Source: Actinomadura sp. DC4
GTDB taxonomy: Bacteria; Actinomycetota; Actinomycetes; Streptosporangiales; Streptosporangiaceae
DNA: 64,000 bases
Direction of reading: 5' to 3'
Assembly (NCBI RefSeq): GCF_030406325.1
Contig: NZ_JAUEQY010000019.1
Span: 1 to 64,000, forward strand
Position 1 is the first letter of the stretch, and the number at the start of each line of letters is the position of its first letter. Made by a program: the position numbers and the translations under genes. The notes under the pieces are model-generated. The model had not been told where the DNA came from and ran no database searches. It was given only the letters and a program-made list of their open reading frames with translations. Of this stretch, positions 19,425 through 28,989 are shown piece after piece.

Positions 19425-19450
19425 GAACACCGTGCCAAGGCCCGGTGTTC
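19425..19450 (-). terminator. Hairpin after ribF
   Basis: An eight-base stem GAACACCG with its complement CGGTGTTC and a ten-base interior lies 12 bases beyond the ribF stop, followed on the minus strand by AATCGTTA. It has no U-run, like many actinobacterial terminators. Confidence 0.5.
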
Positions 19451-19461
19451 CCGCGCCCCGC

Positions 19462-20430
19462 TCACTCCCTGGTCAGCTCACGGGCCCGGTCGACGTCCTG
19501 GTGCATCCGCTCGGTCAGGGCCTCGACCGAGTCGAACTTGAGGGTGTCGCGGAGCCGGGCGGTGAAGTCCACGCTCACGTGCGCGCCGTACAGGTCGAGA
19601 TCGTCGCGGTCGAGCGCGTACGCCTCGACGGTCCGCTCGCCGCCCTCGAAGGTCGGGTTGGTCCCGATGGAGATCGCCGCCGGCCAGCGGGCGTCCGGAT
19701 ATCCGGCGGATCGGTCGCCGGTCCGGCGGCCGTAGTCCTCGCACTGGAGGAAACCCGCGTAGACGCCGTCGCGCGGGATCGCGGTGTGCGGCAGGCTCTC
19801 GAGGTTCGCCGTCGGGAAGCCGAGGTCGCGCCCGCGCTGGGCGCCGCGGACGACGACGCCCTCGACGCGGTGGGGACGGCCCAGCAGGCGCGCGGCGCCT
19901 TCGACGTCACCCGCGGCCAGGCACTCGCGGACCAGCGTGGACGAGATCGGCCGGCCGTCGGCCACGAGCGGGACCCCCTCCGCCTCGAAGTCATACTTTC
20001 CGCCCAGCTCCTGTAGCAGGACGACGTCGCCCTTGGCGCGGTGGCCGAACCGGAAGTCCTCCCCCACCACGACGCGCGCCGCGTGCAGGCGGTCGACCAG
20101 GACCGACTGGACGAACTCGTCGGAGCCCATGCGGGACAGCTCCAGTGTGAAGGGCAGCATCATCACCGCGTCGGCGCCGAGCCCGGCGAGCAGCTCGGCC
20201 CGCCGCTTGGGCGTGCTGAGCAGCGGCGGATGCGTGCCGGGCCGTACGACCTCGTCCGGATGCGGGTCGAAAGTGATCACCACCGAGGGCAGGCCGAGCT
20301 CGTGGGCCAGCTCCGCCGTACGGTCGACGAGCCGCTGATGCCCGCGGTGCACACCGTCGAAAACGCCGATGGTGACGACCGACCTGCCCCACCCGGCGGG
20401 CACGTCGTCGAGGCCATGCCAACGTCGCAC
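19462..20430 (-). CDS. ribF: Bifunctional riboflavin kinase / FAD synthetase
   Basis: 322 residues from GTG 20430, chosen for the GAGAGGGG site just upstream; GTG 20481 would add 17 residues. The N-terminal FMN adenylyltransferase domain carries the nucleotidyl-transfer signature GVFDGVHRGHQ (residues 22-32). The C-terminal riboflavin kinase domain has GRDLGFPTANL and the SIGTNPTF segment with the ARLRDTLKFDSVEAL tail. It makes FMN and then FAD from riboflavin. It lies between truB and rpsO as usual. Confidence 0.95.
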   Translation of the reverse strand: MRRWHGLDDVPAGWGRSVVTIGVFDGVHRGHQRLVDRTAELAHELGLPSVVITFDPHPDEVVRPGTHPPLLSTPKRRAELLAGLGADAVMMLPFTLELSRMGSDEFVQSVLVDRLHAARVVVGEDFRFGHRAKGDVVLLQELGGKYDFEAEGVPLVADGRPISSTLVRECLAAGDVEGAARLLGRPHRVEGVVVRGAQRGRDLGFPTANLESLPHTAIPRDGVYAGFLQCEDYGRRTGDRSAGYPDARWPAAISIGTNPTFEGGERTVEAYALDRDDLDLYGAHVSVDFTARLRDTLKFDSVEALTERMHQDVDRARELTRE

Positions 20431-20559
20431 TGTCCACCCCTCTCGCGGTGCTCCCAGGGCGTGAGTCCCGCTGTCAGACACGCCCTAGCGTGCCATGCGC
20501 GGAGCGCGGAGGGTGACATCGGGCCGGTTCCGGCGAATCCCCCCATGCGACCGGCCTGT

Positions 20560-20745
20560 TCAGGGCCGGAGGATCTCCGCTCCGCCGTACGGCCGGAGGG
20601 CGACGCGCATCTCGCCGCAGGCGCACCGGCTGTAGGTCACGACCCCCTCGGAGGTGGCGTGCCGGGAGACGACCTCGTACGGCTGGTCCAGGGGCCAGGC
20701 ACAGACCGGGCAGGCGGTGGGGCGGTCAGCTGGGCGATCGGTCAC
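20560..20745 (-). CDS. Small Cys-rich protein, C-x2-C-x25-C-A-C type
   Basis: 61 residues from a GTG start. The cysteine pattern ACPVC ... YSRCACG suggests a zinc ribbon: CxxC, then exactly 25 residues, then CAC. A second protein with the same spacing lies at 60457-60615. The rest is polar and without membrane segments. It sits head-to-head with a CGNR-finger protein (20826) across an AT-rich promoter island. Function unknown; metal binding is inferred from the cysteines. Confidence 0.72.
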   Translation of the reverse strand: MTDRPADRPTACPVCAWPLDQPYEVVSRHATSEGVVTYSRCACGEMRVALRPYGGAEILRP

Positions 20746-20767
20746 CGGGATCCCGCCTATGCGTTCG

Positions 20768-20812
20768 GGTAATGATTAACACGATAATAACGCTTACAAG
20801 GTCAAATGTCGG
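20768..20812. promoter_or_regulatory. AT-rich divergent promoter island
   Basis: About 45 bases (TAATGATTAACACGATAATAACG and on) are strikingly AT-rich in this GC-rich window and sit between two divergent genes. GATAAT (plus strand) and TATTAT (minus strand) are -10 candidates, and TTGACC lies on the minus strand. Exact start sites cannot be fixed by eye. Confidence 0.45.
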
Positions 20813-20825
20813 GCAGGATGGTGCG

Positions 20826-21362
20826 ATGCGGGTCACGGGCTACAAAAGTCATGGCGTCGGCGCCGCGGCCGCGCTCGTCAACGCCGTGACGAGCGCCGAG
20901 GGCGACGACGGCGACGAGGCGCTGCGCACCGTCCTGGCCGACCACGGGTTCTTCGTCGACGGCTTCACGCCGGACACCGCCGCCGCGCTGCGGCCCTGGG
21001 CCCGTACGCTGCGGGCGTTCTTCGAGGCCGGCTCCCTCGACACCGCCGTGGAGCTGCTGAACGGCCTGCTCACGGACGTGCCGATGCATCCGCACCTGGC
21101 CGACCACGACGCGCTCGGCCTGCACCTGCACTACGCGCCGCCGCAGGTCGACCTGGCGCACCGGTTCCGGGCGACCACGCTGATGAACCTGTCCGAGCTG
21201 CTCTGCGACCACGGCATCGACCGGATCGGCGTGTGCGCGGCGCCGGGCTGCGACCGCGTCTACGCCGACGACTCACGCGGCGGGCGGCGGAGGTTCTGCT
21301 CCGACGCGTGCGCGAACCGCACCAACGTCGCGGCCTTCCGCGCCCGCCGGCGCACGAGATAA
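20826..21362 (+). CDS. ABATE-domain protein with C-terminal CGNR zinc finger
   Basis: 178 residues from ATG 20826 (GGCAGGA upstream). The helical N-terminal domain is followed by the finger GVCAAPGCDRVYADDSRGGRRRFCSDACANRTNVAAFRARR, in which C-x4-C and C-x3-C-A-N-R supply four zinc ligands; the motif reads CANR instead of CGNR. It is a distant paralogue of the gene at 332. Putative stress-linked nucleic-acid-binding protein. Its position between truB and ribF interrupts a normally compact cluster, which suggests a later insertion together with the small Cys-rich gene. Confidence 0.83.
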   Translation: MRVTGYKSHGVGAAAALVNAVTSAEGDDGDEALRTVLADHGFFVDGFTPDTAAALRPWARTLRAFFEAGSLDTAVELLNGLLTDVPMHPHLADHDALGLHLHYAPPQVDLAHRFRATTLMNLSELLCDHGIDRIGVCAAPGCDRVYADDSRGGRRRFCSDACANRTNVAAFRARRRTR

Positions 21363-21421
21363 GCGCGCGGCCACCGGGTCCGGCTCCCGCTGGAGGTTGC
21401 GCTCCACGGCCTACGGGGTGG

Positions 21422-22288
21422 TCAGGGGACGAAGACGGCCAGGGGCTTGGCGACCGGGCCGTGCTCCTCCATCAGGGCCAGCAGCGTGCCGTCCGGGCCG
21501 AAGACCCCGATCGGGCCCGGGCCAAGGCCCGTCGCGCCCAGGCGGCCGCCGTGGGCGATCTTGCGGGCGTCGTCCTCGGACACGTCCAGGCGCGGGAAGG
21601 CCGCCGAGACCGCCTCGGCCAGCGGCAGCACCGTGAGCTCCTCGGTGAGCTGCTCGATCGTACGGGCCTGCGGGAGGTCGTACGGGCCCACACGGGTGCG
21701 GCGGAGGTAGCTCAGGTGGCCGCCCACACCCAGGGCCGCGCCGAGGTCGCGGGCCAGCGCGCGGATATACGTGCCGCTGGAGCAGGTCACGGAGGCGGCG
21801 ACGTCCAGTACGTCCCCGGCGTAGCTCAGGTCGCCGATGGCGAAGTCGTACACGGTGACGGGCCGGGCCTTGAGCGCGACCTCCTCGCCGTCGCGTACCC
21901 GTTTGTACGCCCGCCGGCCGTCCACCTTGATCGCGCTGACCTGGGGCGGGATCTGCTCGATCGGCCCGGTCAGGTCGGCGACCGCGGCGCGCAGGTCGTC
22001 CTCGGTCACCCCCGCGGCCGGAGAGGTCGCGGTGACCTCGCCCTCGGCGTCGTCGGTGTTGGTGGACCGGCCGAGCCTGATGACCGCGTCGTAGGACTTC
22101 TCGGTCAGCGCCAGGTGGCCGAGCAGACGCGTGGCCTTGTCGACCCCGATGATGAGTACGCCCGTGGCCATCGGGTCGAGCGTGCCCGCGTGCCCGACCC
22201 TGCGTGTGCCCGCCAGCCGGCGCATCTTGCCCACGACGTCGTGGGACGTCCAGCCGGCCGGCTTGTCGACGATGACAAGTCCGTTCAT
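21422..22288 (-). CDS. truB: tRNA pseudouridine(55) synthase
   Basis: 288 residues. The catalytic motif HAGTLDPMATGVL holds Asp38, and K-S-Y-D-A (family KxY) and the tRNA-binding residues around SAIKVDGRRAYKRVRDGE follow. The C-terminal part is a short PUA-like domain, as in actinobacterial TruB. It converts U55 of tRNA to pseudouridine. ATG 22288 overlaps the nrnA stop (ATGA); the much longer open frame upstream of it is only a shadow of nrnA. Confidence 0.95.
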   Translation of the reverse strand: MNGLVIVDKPAGWTSHDVVGKMRRLAGTRRVGHAGTLDPMATGVLIIGVDKATRLLGHLALTEKSYDAVIRLGRSTNTDDAEGEVTATSPAAGVTEDDLRAAVADLTGPIEQIPPQVSAIKVDGRRAYKRVRDGEEVALKARPVTVYDFAIGDLSYAGDVLDVAASVTCSSGTYIRALARDLGAALGVGGHLSYLRRTRVGPYDLPQARTIEQLTEELTVLPLAEAVSAAFPRLDVSEDDARKIAHGGRLGATGLGPGPIGVFGPDGTLLALMEEHGPVAKPLAVFVP

Positions 22289-23313
22289 GAGCGGGTGGCG
22301 ACCTCGATCTGGGTGAGGAGCTCGCGTAGTCGTTCGACCGCGTGCTCGACCTCGCCGTGCAGGGTGAAGCCGGCCGCGGTCGGATGGCCGCCGCCGCCGA
22401 GGGCGACGCACGCCATGCCGACGTCGACGCGGCCCTTGGAACGGGTGGAGACCTGCCAGGCCCCCTCGTCGTCCTCCTTGAAGACGACCGCGACCTCGGC
22501 CTCGTCGGTGCGCCGTACGACGTCGATCACGCTCTCCAGCAGGTCGTACGGGAGCGTGTGCTCGGCGCGGTCGGCGCGGGTCACCGTCGTCCAGACCATG
22601 CCCAGGCCGCCGGCGACGTCGGGTTCGAGCCGGGCCCGGCCGAGCGACGCCGCCAGCACCGGGAGGTAGCCGAACGGGGCGCGGTCCCAGACCTCGCGGG
22701 CGACGGCCTCGGGCCGGATGCCGGTGGCGAGCAGCCGCCCGGCGAGGGCGTGCACCTCGGGGGTGGTCGCGGCGTACTTGAACGAGCCGGTGTCGGTGAC
22801 CAGGCCGACGTACAGGTCCAGGGCGATGTCGTGGGTGAGAGGAACGCCGAGCCGGGCCACGAACTCCTCGGCGACCGCCGCGGTGGCCGCGGCGGCCGGG
22901 TCGACGAGGTGCGTCGTGCCGAACCGGGTGTTGGACGAGTGGTGATCGAGGACGATCACCTCCCGCGCCTTGCGGGCGTTGGCCGCGAGGCTGCCGAGCC
23001 GGTCGCGGCTGGCCGCGTCGAACGTGACCATGACGTCCGGGTCGGCCGGGTAGGCGTCCGGGTCGGTGAGCAGGTCGAGACCGGGCAGGAACCGCAGGAT
23101 CCGCGGCACGACGAACACGTCGCCGAAGGAGGCCGTGAACGGCTTGCCCAGCGTCCGCAGCGCCTGCGCGAAGGCCAGCATCGACCCGAGGGCGTCGCCG
23201 TCCGGGCAGACGTGACAGGCCAGGCAGACCGATTGGGCCTCCTCGATCGAGGCGACCGCCCGCTCCCATTCGTCGGCGGTGATGGCTGCGGCGCTACCCG
23301 GCGCGGAGTTCAC
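22285..23313 (-). CDS. nrnA: DHH/DHHA1 phosphoesterase, NrnA-type oligoribonuclease / pAp phosphatase
   Basis: 342 residues. The first metal site is [11 protein letters not shown] (residues 34-44), the DHH motif is [14 protein letters not shown], and the DHHA1 domain ends with [11 protein letters not shown], the substrate-binding motif. It degrades nano-RNAs and may dephosphorylate pAp; in mycobacteria it also acts on c-di-AMP products. Start and stop overlap rbfA and truB by four bases each, so the three are translationally coupled. Confidence 0.92.
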   Translation of the reverse strand: MNSAPGSAAAITADEWERAVASIEEAQSVCLACHVCPDGDALGSMLAFAQALRTLGKPFTASFGDVFVVPRILRFLPGLDLLTDPDAYPADPDVMVTFDAASRDRLGSLAANARKAREVIVLDHHSSNTRFGTTHLVDPAAAATAAVAEEFVARLGVPLTHDIALDLYVGLVTDTGSFKYAATTPEVHALAGRLLATGIRPEAVAREVWDRAPFGYLPVLAASLGRARLEPDVAGGLGMVWTTVTRADRAEHTLPYDLLESVIDVVRRTDEAEVAVVFKEDDEGAWQVSTRSKGRVDVGMACVALGGGGHPTAAGFTLHGEVEHAVERLRELLTQIEVATRS

Positions 23314-23792
23314 GACCCGGAGTATCCCGCGTTGTCGGCATCGTCGCCGTCTGTTTCGTCAACATCCTCCTCGGAACGCGCCTCCCGGTAAGGGTTGGCC
23401 TCCCCTGCGGGAAGGGCGCCCTCGGCGACCTTGGCCACCTGCTCGTCGGCGGCGCGCGCCTTGGCGAGCAGATCGTTGATCTGCCGCGCGTTGTCGGGCA
23501 GGGCGTCCGGTACGAACGTCAGGCTCGGCGTGTGGCGTACGCCGGTGCGTTTGCCCACCTCCGAGCGGATCACGCCCTTGGCGCTGTCGAGCGCCGCGGC
23601 GCTGTCCGCGCGCTCGGCGTCGCTGCCGTAGACGGTGTAGAAGACCGTCGCGTCCCGCAGGTCGTTGGTGAGCCGGGCGTCCGTCACGGTGACGAAGCCG
23701 AGCCGCGGGTCCTTGATCCGCCGCTCCAGCATCTCCGCGACGATCTGCTGGATCCGGTCTGCGAGTTTGCGAGCCCTCGCGGGATCGGTCAC
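23310..23792 (-). CDS. rbfA: 30S ribosome-binding factor A
   Basis: 160 residues. The KH-like core is recognisable from [44 protein letters not shown] to [31 protein letters not shown]. The acidic C-terminal tail ([16 protein letters not shown]) is an actinobacterial feature. It assists late 16S rRNA maturation and cold adaptation. The GTG at 23792 has a GAAGGAGG site that is part of a duplicated unit: two upstream mini-ORFs carry copies of the same site. Confidence 0.95.
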   Translation of the reverse strand: MTDPARARKLADRIQQIVAEMLERRIKDPRLGFVTVTDARLTNDLRDATVFYTVYGSDAERADSAAALDSAKGVIRSEVGKRTGVRHTPSLTFVPDALPDNARQINDLLAKARAADEQVAKVAEGALPAGEANPYREARSEEDVDETDGDDADNAGYSGS

Positions 23793-23854
23793 CGCTCCTC
23801 CTTCGTCGCCCCGGTGACCGCGCTGTCGCGTCGAACGGCGCTGCGCCCGGTCAC
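23789..23854 (-). CDS. Coupled mini-ORF 1 upstream of rbfA
   Basis: A 21-residue frame starting GTG-ACC, the same first two codons as rbfA, preceded by GAAGGAGGACCC and ending ATKEER with a TGA that overlaps the rbfA GTG. The DNA is a diverged direct copy of the rbfA initiation region (GACGAAGGAGGA then GTGACC). It may feed ribosomes into rbfA. No independent peptide function is suggested. Confidence 0.4.
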   Translation of the reverse strand: MTGRSAVRRDSAVTGATKEER

Positions 23855-23961
23855 GGGTCCTCCTTCGTCGTACCGGTGACCGGGGTGCCGCGTTCCGCGC
23901 ACCCGGTCACGGGTCCTTCTCCATCGGCCGTGACCAGGTGCCTCGGCCACGGTTTCTTCAC
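23851..23961 (-). CDS. Coupled mini-ORF 2 upstream of rbfA
   Basis: From GTG 23961 the frame has 36 codons; an internal GTG-ACC at 23910, preceded by GAGAAGGACCC, gives a 19-residue version ending TTKEDP. Its TGA overlaps the GTG of mini-ORF 1. Internal repeats are visible at peptide level (VTG...TTKEDP, VTG...ATKEER). The unit looks like a second, older copy of the rbfA start region. Confidence 0.35.
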   Translation of the reverse strand: MKKPWPRHLVTADGEGPVTGCAERGTPVTGTTKEDP

Positions 23962-23979
23962 TTGTGTCCAGCGGCCGGG

Positions 23980-24276
23980 CTACGACTCTTCGCTGAAGAG
24001 CCGTTGCCGGGCGGAGAGCAGCTCGATCTCCGGTCGCCCGGCGATCAGCCGTTCACACGACTCCAGCACCTCGACGCAGTTGCCCGCGTCGGAGGAGACG
24101 ACCGCGACTCCGATCTCGGCCCGCCGGTGCAGGTCGAGACCGCCGGTCTCGGCCACCGCCGCCGCCGGGAACCGCCGCCGTACTTCGGCGACGATCGGAC
24201 GGACCACGGCACGCTTCTGCTTCAGCGAGCGTACGTCGCCGAGCAAAATGTCCAAGGTCAGCGCTCCTACGAACAA
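23980..24276 (-). CDS. DUF503 family protein (YlxP-like)
   Basis: 98 residues from a TTG start. The pattern MFVGALTLDILLGDVRSLKQKRAVVRPIVAEVRRRF is the DUF503 signature (beta strand, then S-L-K-x-K-R). Members are small ferredoxin-fold proteins encoded between infB and rbfA in Gram-positive bacteria, as here; a role in ribosome maturation is suspected from the context. The infB terminator hairpin lies upstream, so some read-through or a separate promoter is needed. Confidence 0.88.
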   Translation of the reverse strand: MFVGALTLDILLGDVRSLKQKRAVVRPIVAEVRRRFPAAAVAETGGLDLHRRAEIGVAVVSSDAGNCVEVLESCERLIAGRPEIELLSARQRLFSEES

Positions 24277-24316
24277 CCGTCAGCCCCCGCGATGAGATTC
24301 CTGGGTACGACCGACG

Positions 24317-24347
24317 AGGTGGCGTGCGACAGAGCCGCACGCCACCT
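24317..24347 (-). terminator. Hairpin after infB
   Basis: Perfect 12-bp stem AGGTGGCGTGCG with CGCACGCCACCT and a seven-base loop, 36 bases after the infB stop. No U-run follows. It probably attenuates transcription into DUF503 and rbfA. Confidence 0.7.
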
Positions 24348-24382
24348 GATCGCCGTCATCGGGACCGGTGGGAAGACCACGC

Positions 24383-27300
24383 TCAGACGCGCGGCTTCTC
24401 CCGCATCTCGAAGGTCTCGATGATGTCACCGATCTTGATGTCGCCGTAGCCGACGCCGATACCGCACTCGAAGCCCTCGCGGACCTCGGTCGCGTCGTCC
24501 TTGAACCGGCGGAGCGAGGAGACCGTGAGGTTGTCGGAGATGACCACACCGTCCCTGACCAGCCGCGCCTTGCTGTTGCGGTTGATCGTGCCGGACTGGA
24601 CCATCGAGCCCGCGACGTTGCCGATGCGCGGGACCTTGAAGACCTCGCGGATCTCCGCCGTGCCGAGCTGCACCTCTTCGAACTCGGGCTTGAGCATGCC
24701 CTTGAGGGCGGCTTCGACCTCTTCGATCGCCTGGTAGATGACCGAGTAGTAGCGGATGTCGACGCCTTCGCGGTCGGCCAGTTCCTGCGCCTTGCGCTCC
24801 GGTCGCACGTTGAACCCGATGATGACGGTGCCCTCGGACGTGAGCGCGAGGTTCACGTCGTCCTGGGTGATGGCGCCGACGCCGCGGCGGATCACCCGCA
24901 GACCGACCTCGTCGCCGACGTCGATCTTGAGCAGTGCGTCCTCGAGGGCCTCCACCGAACCGGACACGTCGCCCTTGACGACGAGCAGCAGCTCCTGGAG
25001 CTCGCCCTTCTCGAGGTCCTTGAAGAGCTCCTCGAGGGTGCGGCGCCCACGGCTGCGAAGCAGCTCGGCGTTGCGCTTGCGCGCCTGACGGCGGTCGGCG
25101 ATCTGCCGGGCCATCCGGTCGTCGTCGACGACGATGAAGTTGTCGCCGGCGCCGGGGGTCGCGGAAAGGCCCAGAACCTGGACCGGACGCGACGGCGGAG
25201 CCTCCTCGACGGGCTCGAAGTTCTCGTCGAGCATCGCCCGGACGCGGCCGAAGGCCTCGCCACAGACGATCGAGTCGCCGACCTTGAGCGTGCCGCGCTG
25301 CACGAGCACGGTCGCCACGGAACCACGGCCCTTGTCGAGGTGTGCCTCGATCGCGACGCCCTGGGCGTCCTGGTCGGGGTTGGCCCGGAGGTCCAGCTCG
25401 GCGTCGGCGGTCAGGACCACCGCTTCGAGCAGGTCCTCGATGCCCATCCGCTGCTTCGCCGAGATGTCGACGAACTGCGTCTGGCCACCGAACTCCTCCG
25501 CGACGAGGCCGTACTCGGTGAGCTGGGCGCGCACCCGCTGGGGGTCTGCGCCCTCCTTGTCCACCTTGTTGACGGCCACGACGATCGGCACTCCGGCCGC
25601 GTTGGCGTGGTCGATCGCCTCAGTGGTCTGCGGCTTCACCCCGTCGTCGGCGGCGACCACCAGCACGACCAGGTCGGTCGTCTCGGCGCCACGGGCACGC
25701 ATGGCGGTGAACGCCTCGTGACCCGGGGTGTCGATGAAGGTGATCTTGCGTTCCTGGCCGTCGACCTCGGTCGCGACCTGGTAGGCGCCGATGTGCTGGG
25801 TGATGCCGCCGGCCTCGCCGGCCACCACGTTGGCGTTGCGGATCGCGTCGAGCAGCTTGGTCTTACCGTGGTCGACGTGACCCATGACGGTCACGACCGG
25901 CGGACGCGACACGAGGTGGTCCTCGCCGCCCTCGTCCTCACCGAACTCGATGTCGAACGACTCGAGCAGCTCACGGTCCTCGTCCTCGGGGCTGACGACC
26001 TGGACGCTGTAGTCCAGCTCCGCACCGAGGAGCTGCAGGGTCTCCTCGTTGACCGACTGTGTCGCGGTCACCATCTCACCGAGGTGCAGCATCACCTCGA
26101 CGAGTGACGCCGGGTTGGCGCCGATCTTCTCGGCGAAGTCGGTGAGGGAGGCACCCTGCGGCAGGCGGATCGCCTGCCCGTTGCCACGGGGAACGCGCAC
26201 GCCGCCGATCGAGGGCGCCTGCATGTTGTCGAACTCTTGACGCCGCTGCTTCTTGGACTTGCGGCCACGCGTGGGACGCCCGCCGGGACGGCCGAACGCA
26301 CCCTGCGTGCCACCACGGCCACGGCCTCCGCCGCCCGAACGCGGGCCACCGAAGCCACCACCGGGACGGCCGCCGCCACCACCTGCGCCGGCCGGACGAC
26401 CGCCGAAGCCGCCGCCGCCACCGGGACGGCCGCCGCCACCGGGACGACCGCCGCCGCCACCGCCACCGCCGGGACGGCCTCCGCCGCCACCGCCGCCACC
26501 GGGACGACCACGGCCACCGCCGCCGCCACCGCCGGGGCCGCCGGAGTCGCGCTGCGGACGCGACGGCATGTTCATCGGGCTCGGGCGCGGGCCTCCCGGC
26601 CGCGGCGGCATGCCACCGGGGCTCGGACGAGGACCGCCGGCGCCGGGAGCGCCGGGACGGCCTGAGGCCGGACGCGGCGGAGCGCCTGCACCGCGGTCAC
26701 CGCGGGGCGGGCTGGGCCGGTCGCCGCGCGGGCCCGCCGGACGGTCGCCACCGCGCTGCCCAGGACCCGCGGGGCCGCTGGGACGCGGACCCGGCTTGGC
26801 CGAGCCCATGCCGGTGTTGGTCGAGGAGAACGGGTTGTTCCCCGGACGCGGACGGCCACCGGGACGCTGCCCGGGCGCCGCGGGACGCGGACCGCCGCCG
26901 GGGCCACCGGAACGCGGACCCGGCTTGGGGCCCTGCTGTCCCGGACCCTGCTGTCCCGGACCCTGCTGTCCCGGACCCTGCTGTCCCGGACCCTGTCCCG
27001 CACTCGGGCGAGCGGCCGGACTCGGACGGGGACCCGGCTTGGGCCCCGTCTCCGCGGGGCCGGACGGGCCTGACGGACTTGCCGGGCCGGGCGCCGGGCG
27101 CGGCGCGGCCGGACGCGGCGCCTGCTGGCGCGGAGCCGGCTGTGGGGCGGGCTTGGGCGCCTCGGGCACCGGCGGAACGTCGGGGCGCGGCGGCGCGGGG
27201 GGCGCCTCCGCCTTGATCTCCGGTCGAGCCTCCGGCTTGATCTCCGGCTTCGGCTCGGCCTGGAATTCGGGTTTGGGTGCGGCCGGCCGCGGGGCCGGCT

Positions 27301-27514
27301 TCCTCGGGCCCGGCTTGGGCACCGACGACTTCTTCCCGTCGGCCGACTTGGCCGAGGGCCCTCCGAATGCTTCCTTAAGTCTGCGTACGACCGGCGCCTC
27401 GATTGTTGAGGACGCCGACCGAACGAACTCGCCCATTTCGTTGAGCTTGGCCATGACGGCCTTGCTCTCGACTCCGAACTCCTTGGCGAGCTCGTATACC
27501 CGGACCTTTGCCAC
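24383..27514 (-). CDS. infB: Translation initiation factor IF-2
   Basis: 1043 residues. The N-terminus (residues 1-55, [15 protein letters not shown]) is the IF2_N domain, then about 350 residues of Pro/Gly/Arg-rich disorder, a second IF2_N domain before residue 500, and the GTPase domain: G1 GHVDHGKT at 545-552, G3 DTPGHEAF, G4 NKVD. Domains II to IV, including the fMet-tRNA-binding C-terminus, are complete. It recruits initiator tRNA to the 30S subunit. The long glycine-rich linker (runs of G8) is typical of actinobacteria. Confidence 0.97.
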   Translation of the reverse strand: MAKVRVYELAKEFGVESKAVMAKLNEMGEFVRSASSTIEAPVVRRLKEAFGGPSAKSADGKKSSVPKPGPRKPAPRPAAPKPEFQAEPKPEIKPEARPEIKAEAPPAPPRPDVPPVPEAPKPAPQPAPRQQAPRPAAPRPAPGPASPSGPSGPAETGPKPGPRPSPAARPSAGQGPGQQGPGQQGPGQQGPGQQGPKPGPRSGGPGGGPRPAAPGQRPGGRPRPGNNPFSSTNTGMGSAKPGPRPSGPAGPGQRGGDRPAGPRGDRPSPPRGDRGAGAPPRPASGRPGAPGAGGPRPSPGGMPPRPGGPRPSPMNMPSRPQRDSGGPGGGGGGGRGRPGGGGGGGGRPGGGGGGGGRPGGGGRPGGGGGFGGRPAGAGGGGGRPGGGFGGPRSGGGGRGRGGTQGAFGRPGGRPTRGRKSKKQRRQEFDNMQAPSIGGVRVPRGNGQAIRLPQGASLTDFAEKIGANPASLVEVMLHLGEMVTATQSVNEETLQLLGAELDYSVQVVSPEDEDRELLESFDIEFGEDEGGEDHLVSRPPVVTVMGHVDHGKTKLLDAIRNANVVAGEAGGITQHIGAYQVATEVDGQERKITFIDTPGHEAFTAMRARGAETTDLVVLVVAADDGVKPQTTEAIDHANAAGVPIVVAVNKVDKEGADPQRVRAQLTEYGLVAEEFGGQTQFVDISAKQRMGIEDLLEAVVLTADAELDLRANPDQDAQGVAIEAHLDKGRGSVATVLVQRGTLKVGDSIVCGEAFGRVRAMLDENFEPVEEAPPSRPVQVLGLSATPGAGDNFIVVDDDRMARQIADRRQARKRNAELLRSRGRRTLEELFKDLEKGELQELLLVVKGDVSGSVEALEDALLKIDVGDEVGLRVIRRGVGAITQDDVNLALTSEGTVIIGFNVRPERKAQELADREGVDIRYYSVIYQAIEEVEAALKGMLKPEFEEVQLGTAEIREVFKVPRIGNVAGSMVQSGTINRNSKARLVRDGVVISDNLTVSSLRRFKDDATEVREGFECGIGVGYGDIKIGDIIETFEMREKPRV
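26931..26990 (-). repeat. Four perfect 15-bp tandem repeats in the infB linker
   Basis: CCCTGCTGTCCCGGA occurs four times without a mismatch, encoding GQQGP repeats in the disordered N-terminal part of IF-2. A partial fifth copy follows. Perfect in-frame repeats suggest recent slippage and possible length variation between strains. Confidence 0.9.
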
Positions 27515-27633
27515 TGCACTCCCTACTCGGTCCGGGGACGTCCACGGACCGTCGCTACCTTGCGGTAATCATTGCTGCGTGCTCATCGAGCGCTCATAGC
27601 AATCTCGACCTGCTTCCGACTAGACGTCGCTTA

Positions 27634-27906
27634 CTATCCGTCCTGCTGTGACTCGAGCCACTGGCGGAGCATGTGAACCTCGAGCGGTCCCGCCCGGCGA
27701 AACGCCCGCGGAAACGCCCGACGACGCTCAGCCAACTCGAGACATGCCAGATCGGGGTGCAGGGAGGCGCCCCGTCCCGGCAGCCGCCCGCGCGGATCGG
27801 GGACTATGGAGTCCTCGATCACGACCAGGCGCAGCAGGTCGGACTTGGCCGCGAGTATCCGACAGCCCACGCAAGTACGCCGTGGGACCGCACGACCACA
27901 ATGCAT
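27634..27906 (-). CDS. ylxR: YlxR family RNA-binding protein (DUF448)
   Basis: 90 residues from ATG 27906, five bases after the nusA stop; a longer frame starting inside nusA is less likely. PRRTCVGCR and the later GRGASLHPDLACLELAERRRAFPRAFR are the YlxR signature; the Cys pair may bind metal or be structural. In Bacillus and clostridia YlxR acts as a nucleoid-associated or RNase P-modulating protein. Located between nusA and infB as in nearly all Gram-positive bacteria. Confidence 0.92.
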   Translation of the reverse strand: MHCGRAVPRRTCVGCRILAAKSDLLRLVVIEDSIVPDPRGRLPGRGASLHPDLACLELAERRRAFPRAFRRAGPLEVHMLRQWLESQQDG

Positions 27907-27910
27907 GAGT

Positions 27911-28978
27911 CTACCGCGTCGGCGCGTCCGCGGGACCTGCAGCATGCTCGCCTTCGGCTGAAGATCCGTTTTCGGTGTCCGGGCGGATGTCGATCCGCCA
28001 CCCCGTCAGCCGGGCCGCGAGACGGGCGTTCTGCCCCTCTTTGCCGATGGCCAGAGACAGCTGGTAATCAGGCACGATGACCCGTGCGACCCGTGCCTCC
28101 GCGTCGATGACCTCGACGTGGTTAACCCGTGCCGGAGACAGGGCGTTGCCCACGAATTCAGCGGCTTCGTCCGACCAGTCGACAATGTCGATCTTTTCGC
28201 CGTGCAGCTCGTGCATGACGTTGCGGACCCGGCCGCCCATCGGCCCGATGCAGGCGCCCTTGGCGTTCACCCCGGGCTTGCGGGAGCGTACGGCGATCTT
28301 GGAGCGGTGACCGGCCTCGCGGGCGATCGCGGAGATCTCGACGGTACCGTCGGCGATCTCGGGGACCTCCAGTGCGAAGAGCTTCTTGACCAGGTTGGGA
28401 TGGGTACGGGACAGCTTGACCAGCGGCCCGCGGTGCCCCTTCTTGACCTGGACGACGTAGGAGCGGATGCGCTCGCCGTGCTCGTAGTTCTCCCCCGGGA
28501 CCTGCTCCTCGGGCGGGATCACACCCTCGATCTTGCCGAGGTCGACCAGGACGTTGCGCGGGTCCTTGCCCTGCTGGATGACGCCCGCCACGATGTCGCC
28601 CTCGCGCCCGGCGTACTCCCCGAAGGTCAGCTCGTCCTCGGCGTTGCGCAGATGCTGCAGGATCACCTGTTTCGCGGTGGTCGCCGCGATCCGGCTGAAG
28701 TTGGTGGGTGTGTCGTCGTACTCGCGCGGCTCCGGCGGGGGCGCGACCCCCTCCTCACCCTCGCCCGCGCCGGTCTCGGCGTCCTCGGCAGGGGTCTCGG
28801 TCGCCCAGACCGTGACGTGGCCGGACTTGCGGTCGAGCTCGACGCGCGCCTTGACCGCGGCGCCCTCGGTGCGGTGGTAGGCGATCAGCAGTGCTTCTTC
28901 GATCGCCTTGACCACGAGCTCGAGAGAGATGTCCTTTTCACTCTCGAGACTGCGCAAAGCCGTCATATCAATGTCCAC
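27911..28978 (-). CDS. nusA: Transcription termination/antitermination factor NusA
   Basis: 355 residues. Order of domains: N-terminal RNA-polymerase-binding domain (about 1-125), S1 domain ([39 protein letters not shown]), then KH1 ([18 protein letters not shown]) and KH2 ([19 protein letters not shown]). It lacks the C-terminal acidic repeats of proteobacteria, normal for actinobacteria. An acidic insert ([14 protein letters not shown]) lies in the N-terminal domain. Encoded 11 bases after rimP. Confidence 0.97.
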   Translation of the reverse strand: MDIDMTALRSLESEKDISLELVVKAIEEALLIAYHRTEGAAVKARVELDRKSGHVTVWATETPAEDAETGAGEGEEGVAPPPEPREYDDTPTNFSRIAATTAKQVILQHLRNAEDELTFGEYAGREGDIVAGVIQQGKDPRNVLVDLGKIEGVIPPEEQVPGENYEHGERIRSYVVQVKKGHRGPLVKLSRTHPNLVKKLFALEVPEIADGTVEISAIAREAGHRSKIAVRSRKPGVNAKGACIGPMGGRVRNVMHELHGEKIDIVDWSDEAAEFVGNALSPARVNHVEVIDAEARVARVIVPDYQLSLAIGKEGQNARLAARLTGWRIDIRPDTENGSSAEGEHAAGPADAPTR

Positions 28979-28989
28979 GAGGCTTCCCC

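Noticed and set aside
24368-26107. A 579-codon plus-strand open frame opposite infB
   Set aside because: Shadow of the IF-2 GTPase domains with no start signal and low-complexity composition.
26393-26560. Dense CCGCCGCCACC repeats that could be taken for a CRISPR or satellite
   Set aside because: They encode the Gly-rich linker of IF-2 in frame; units are irregular and no spacers are present.
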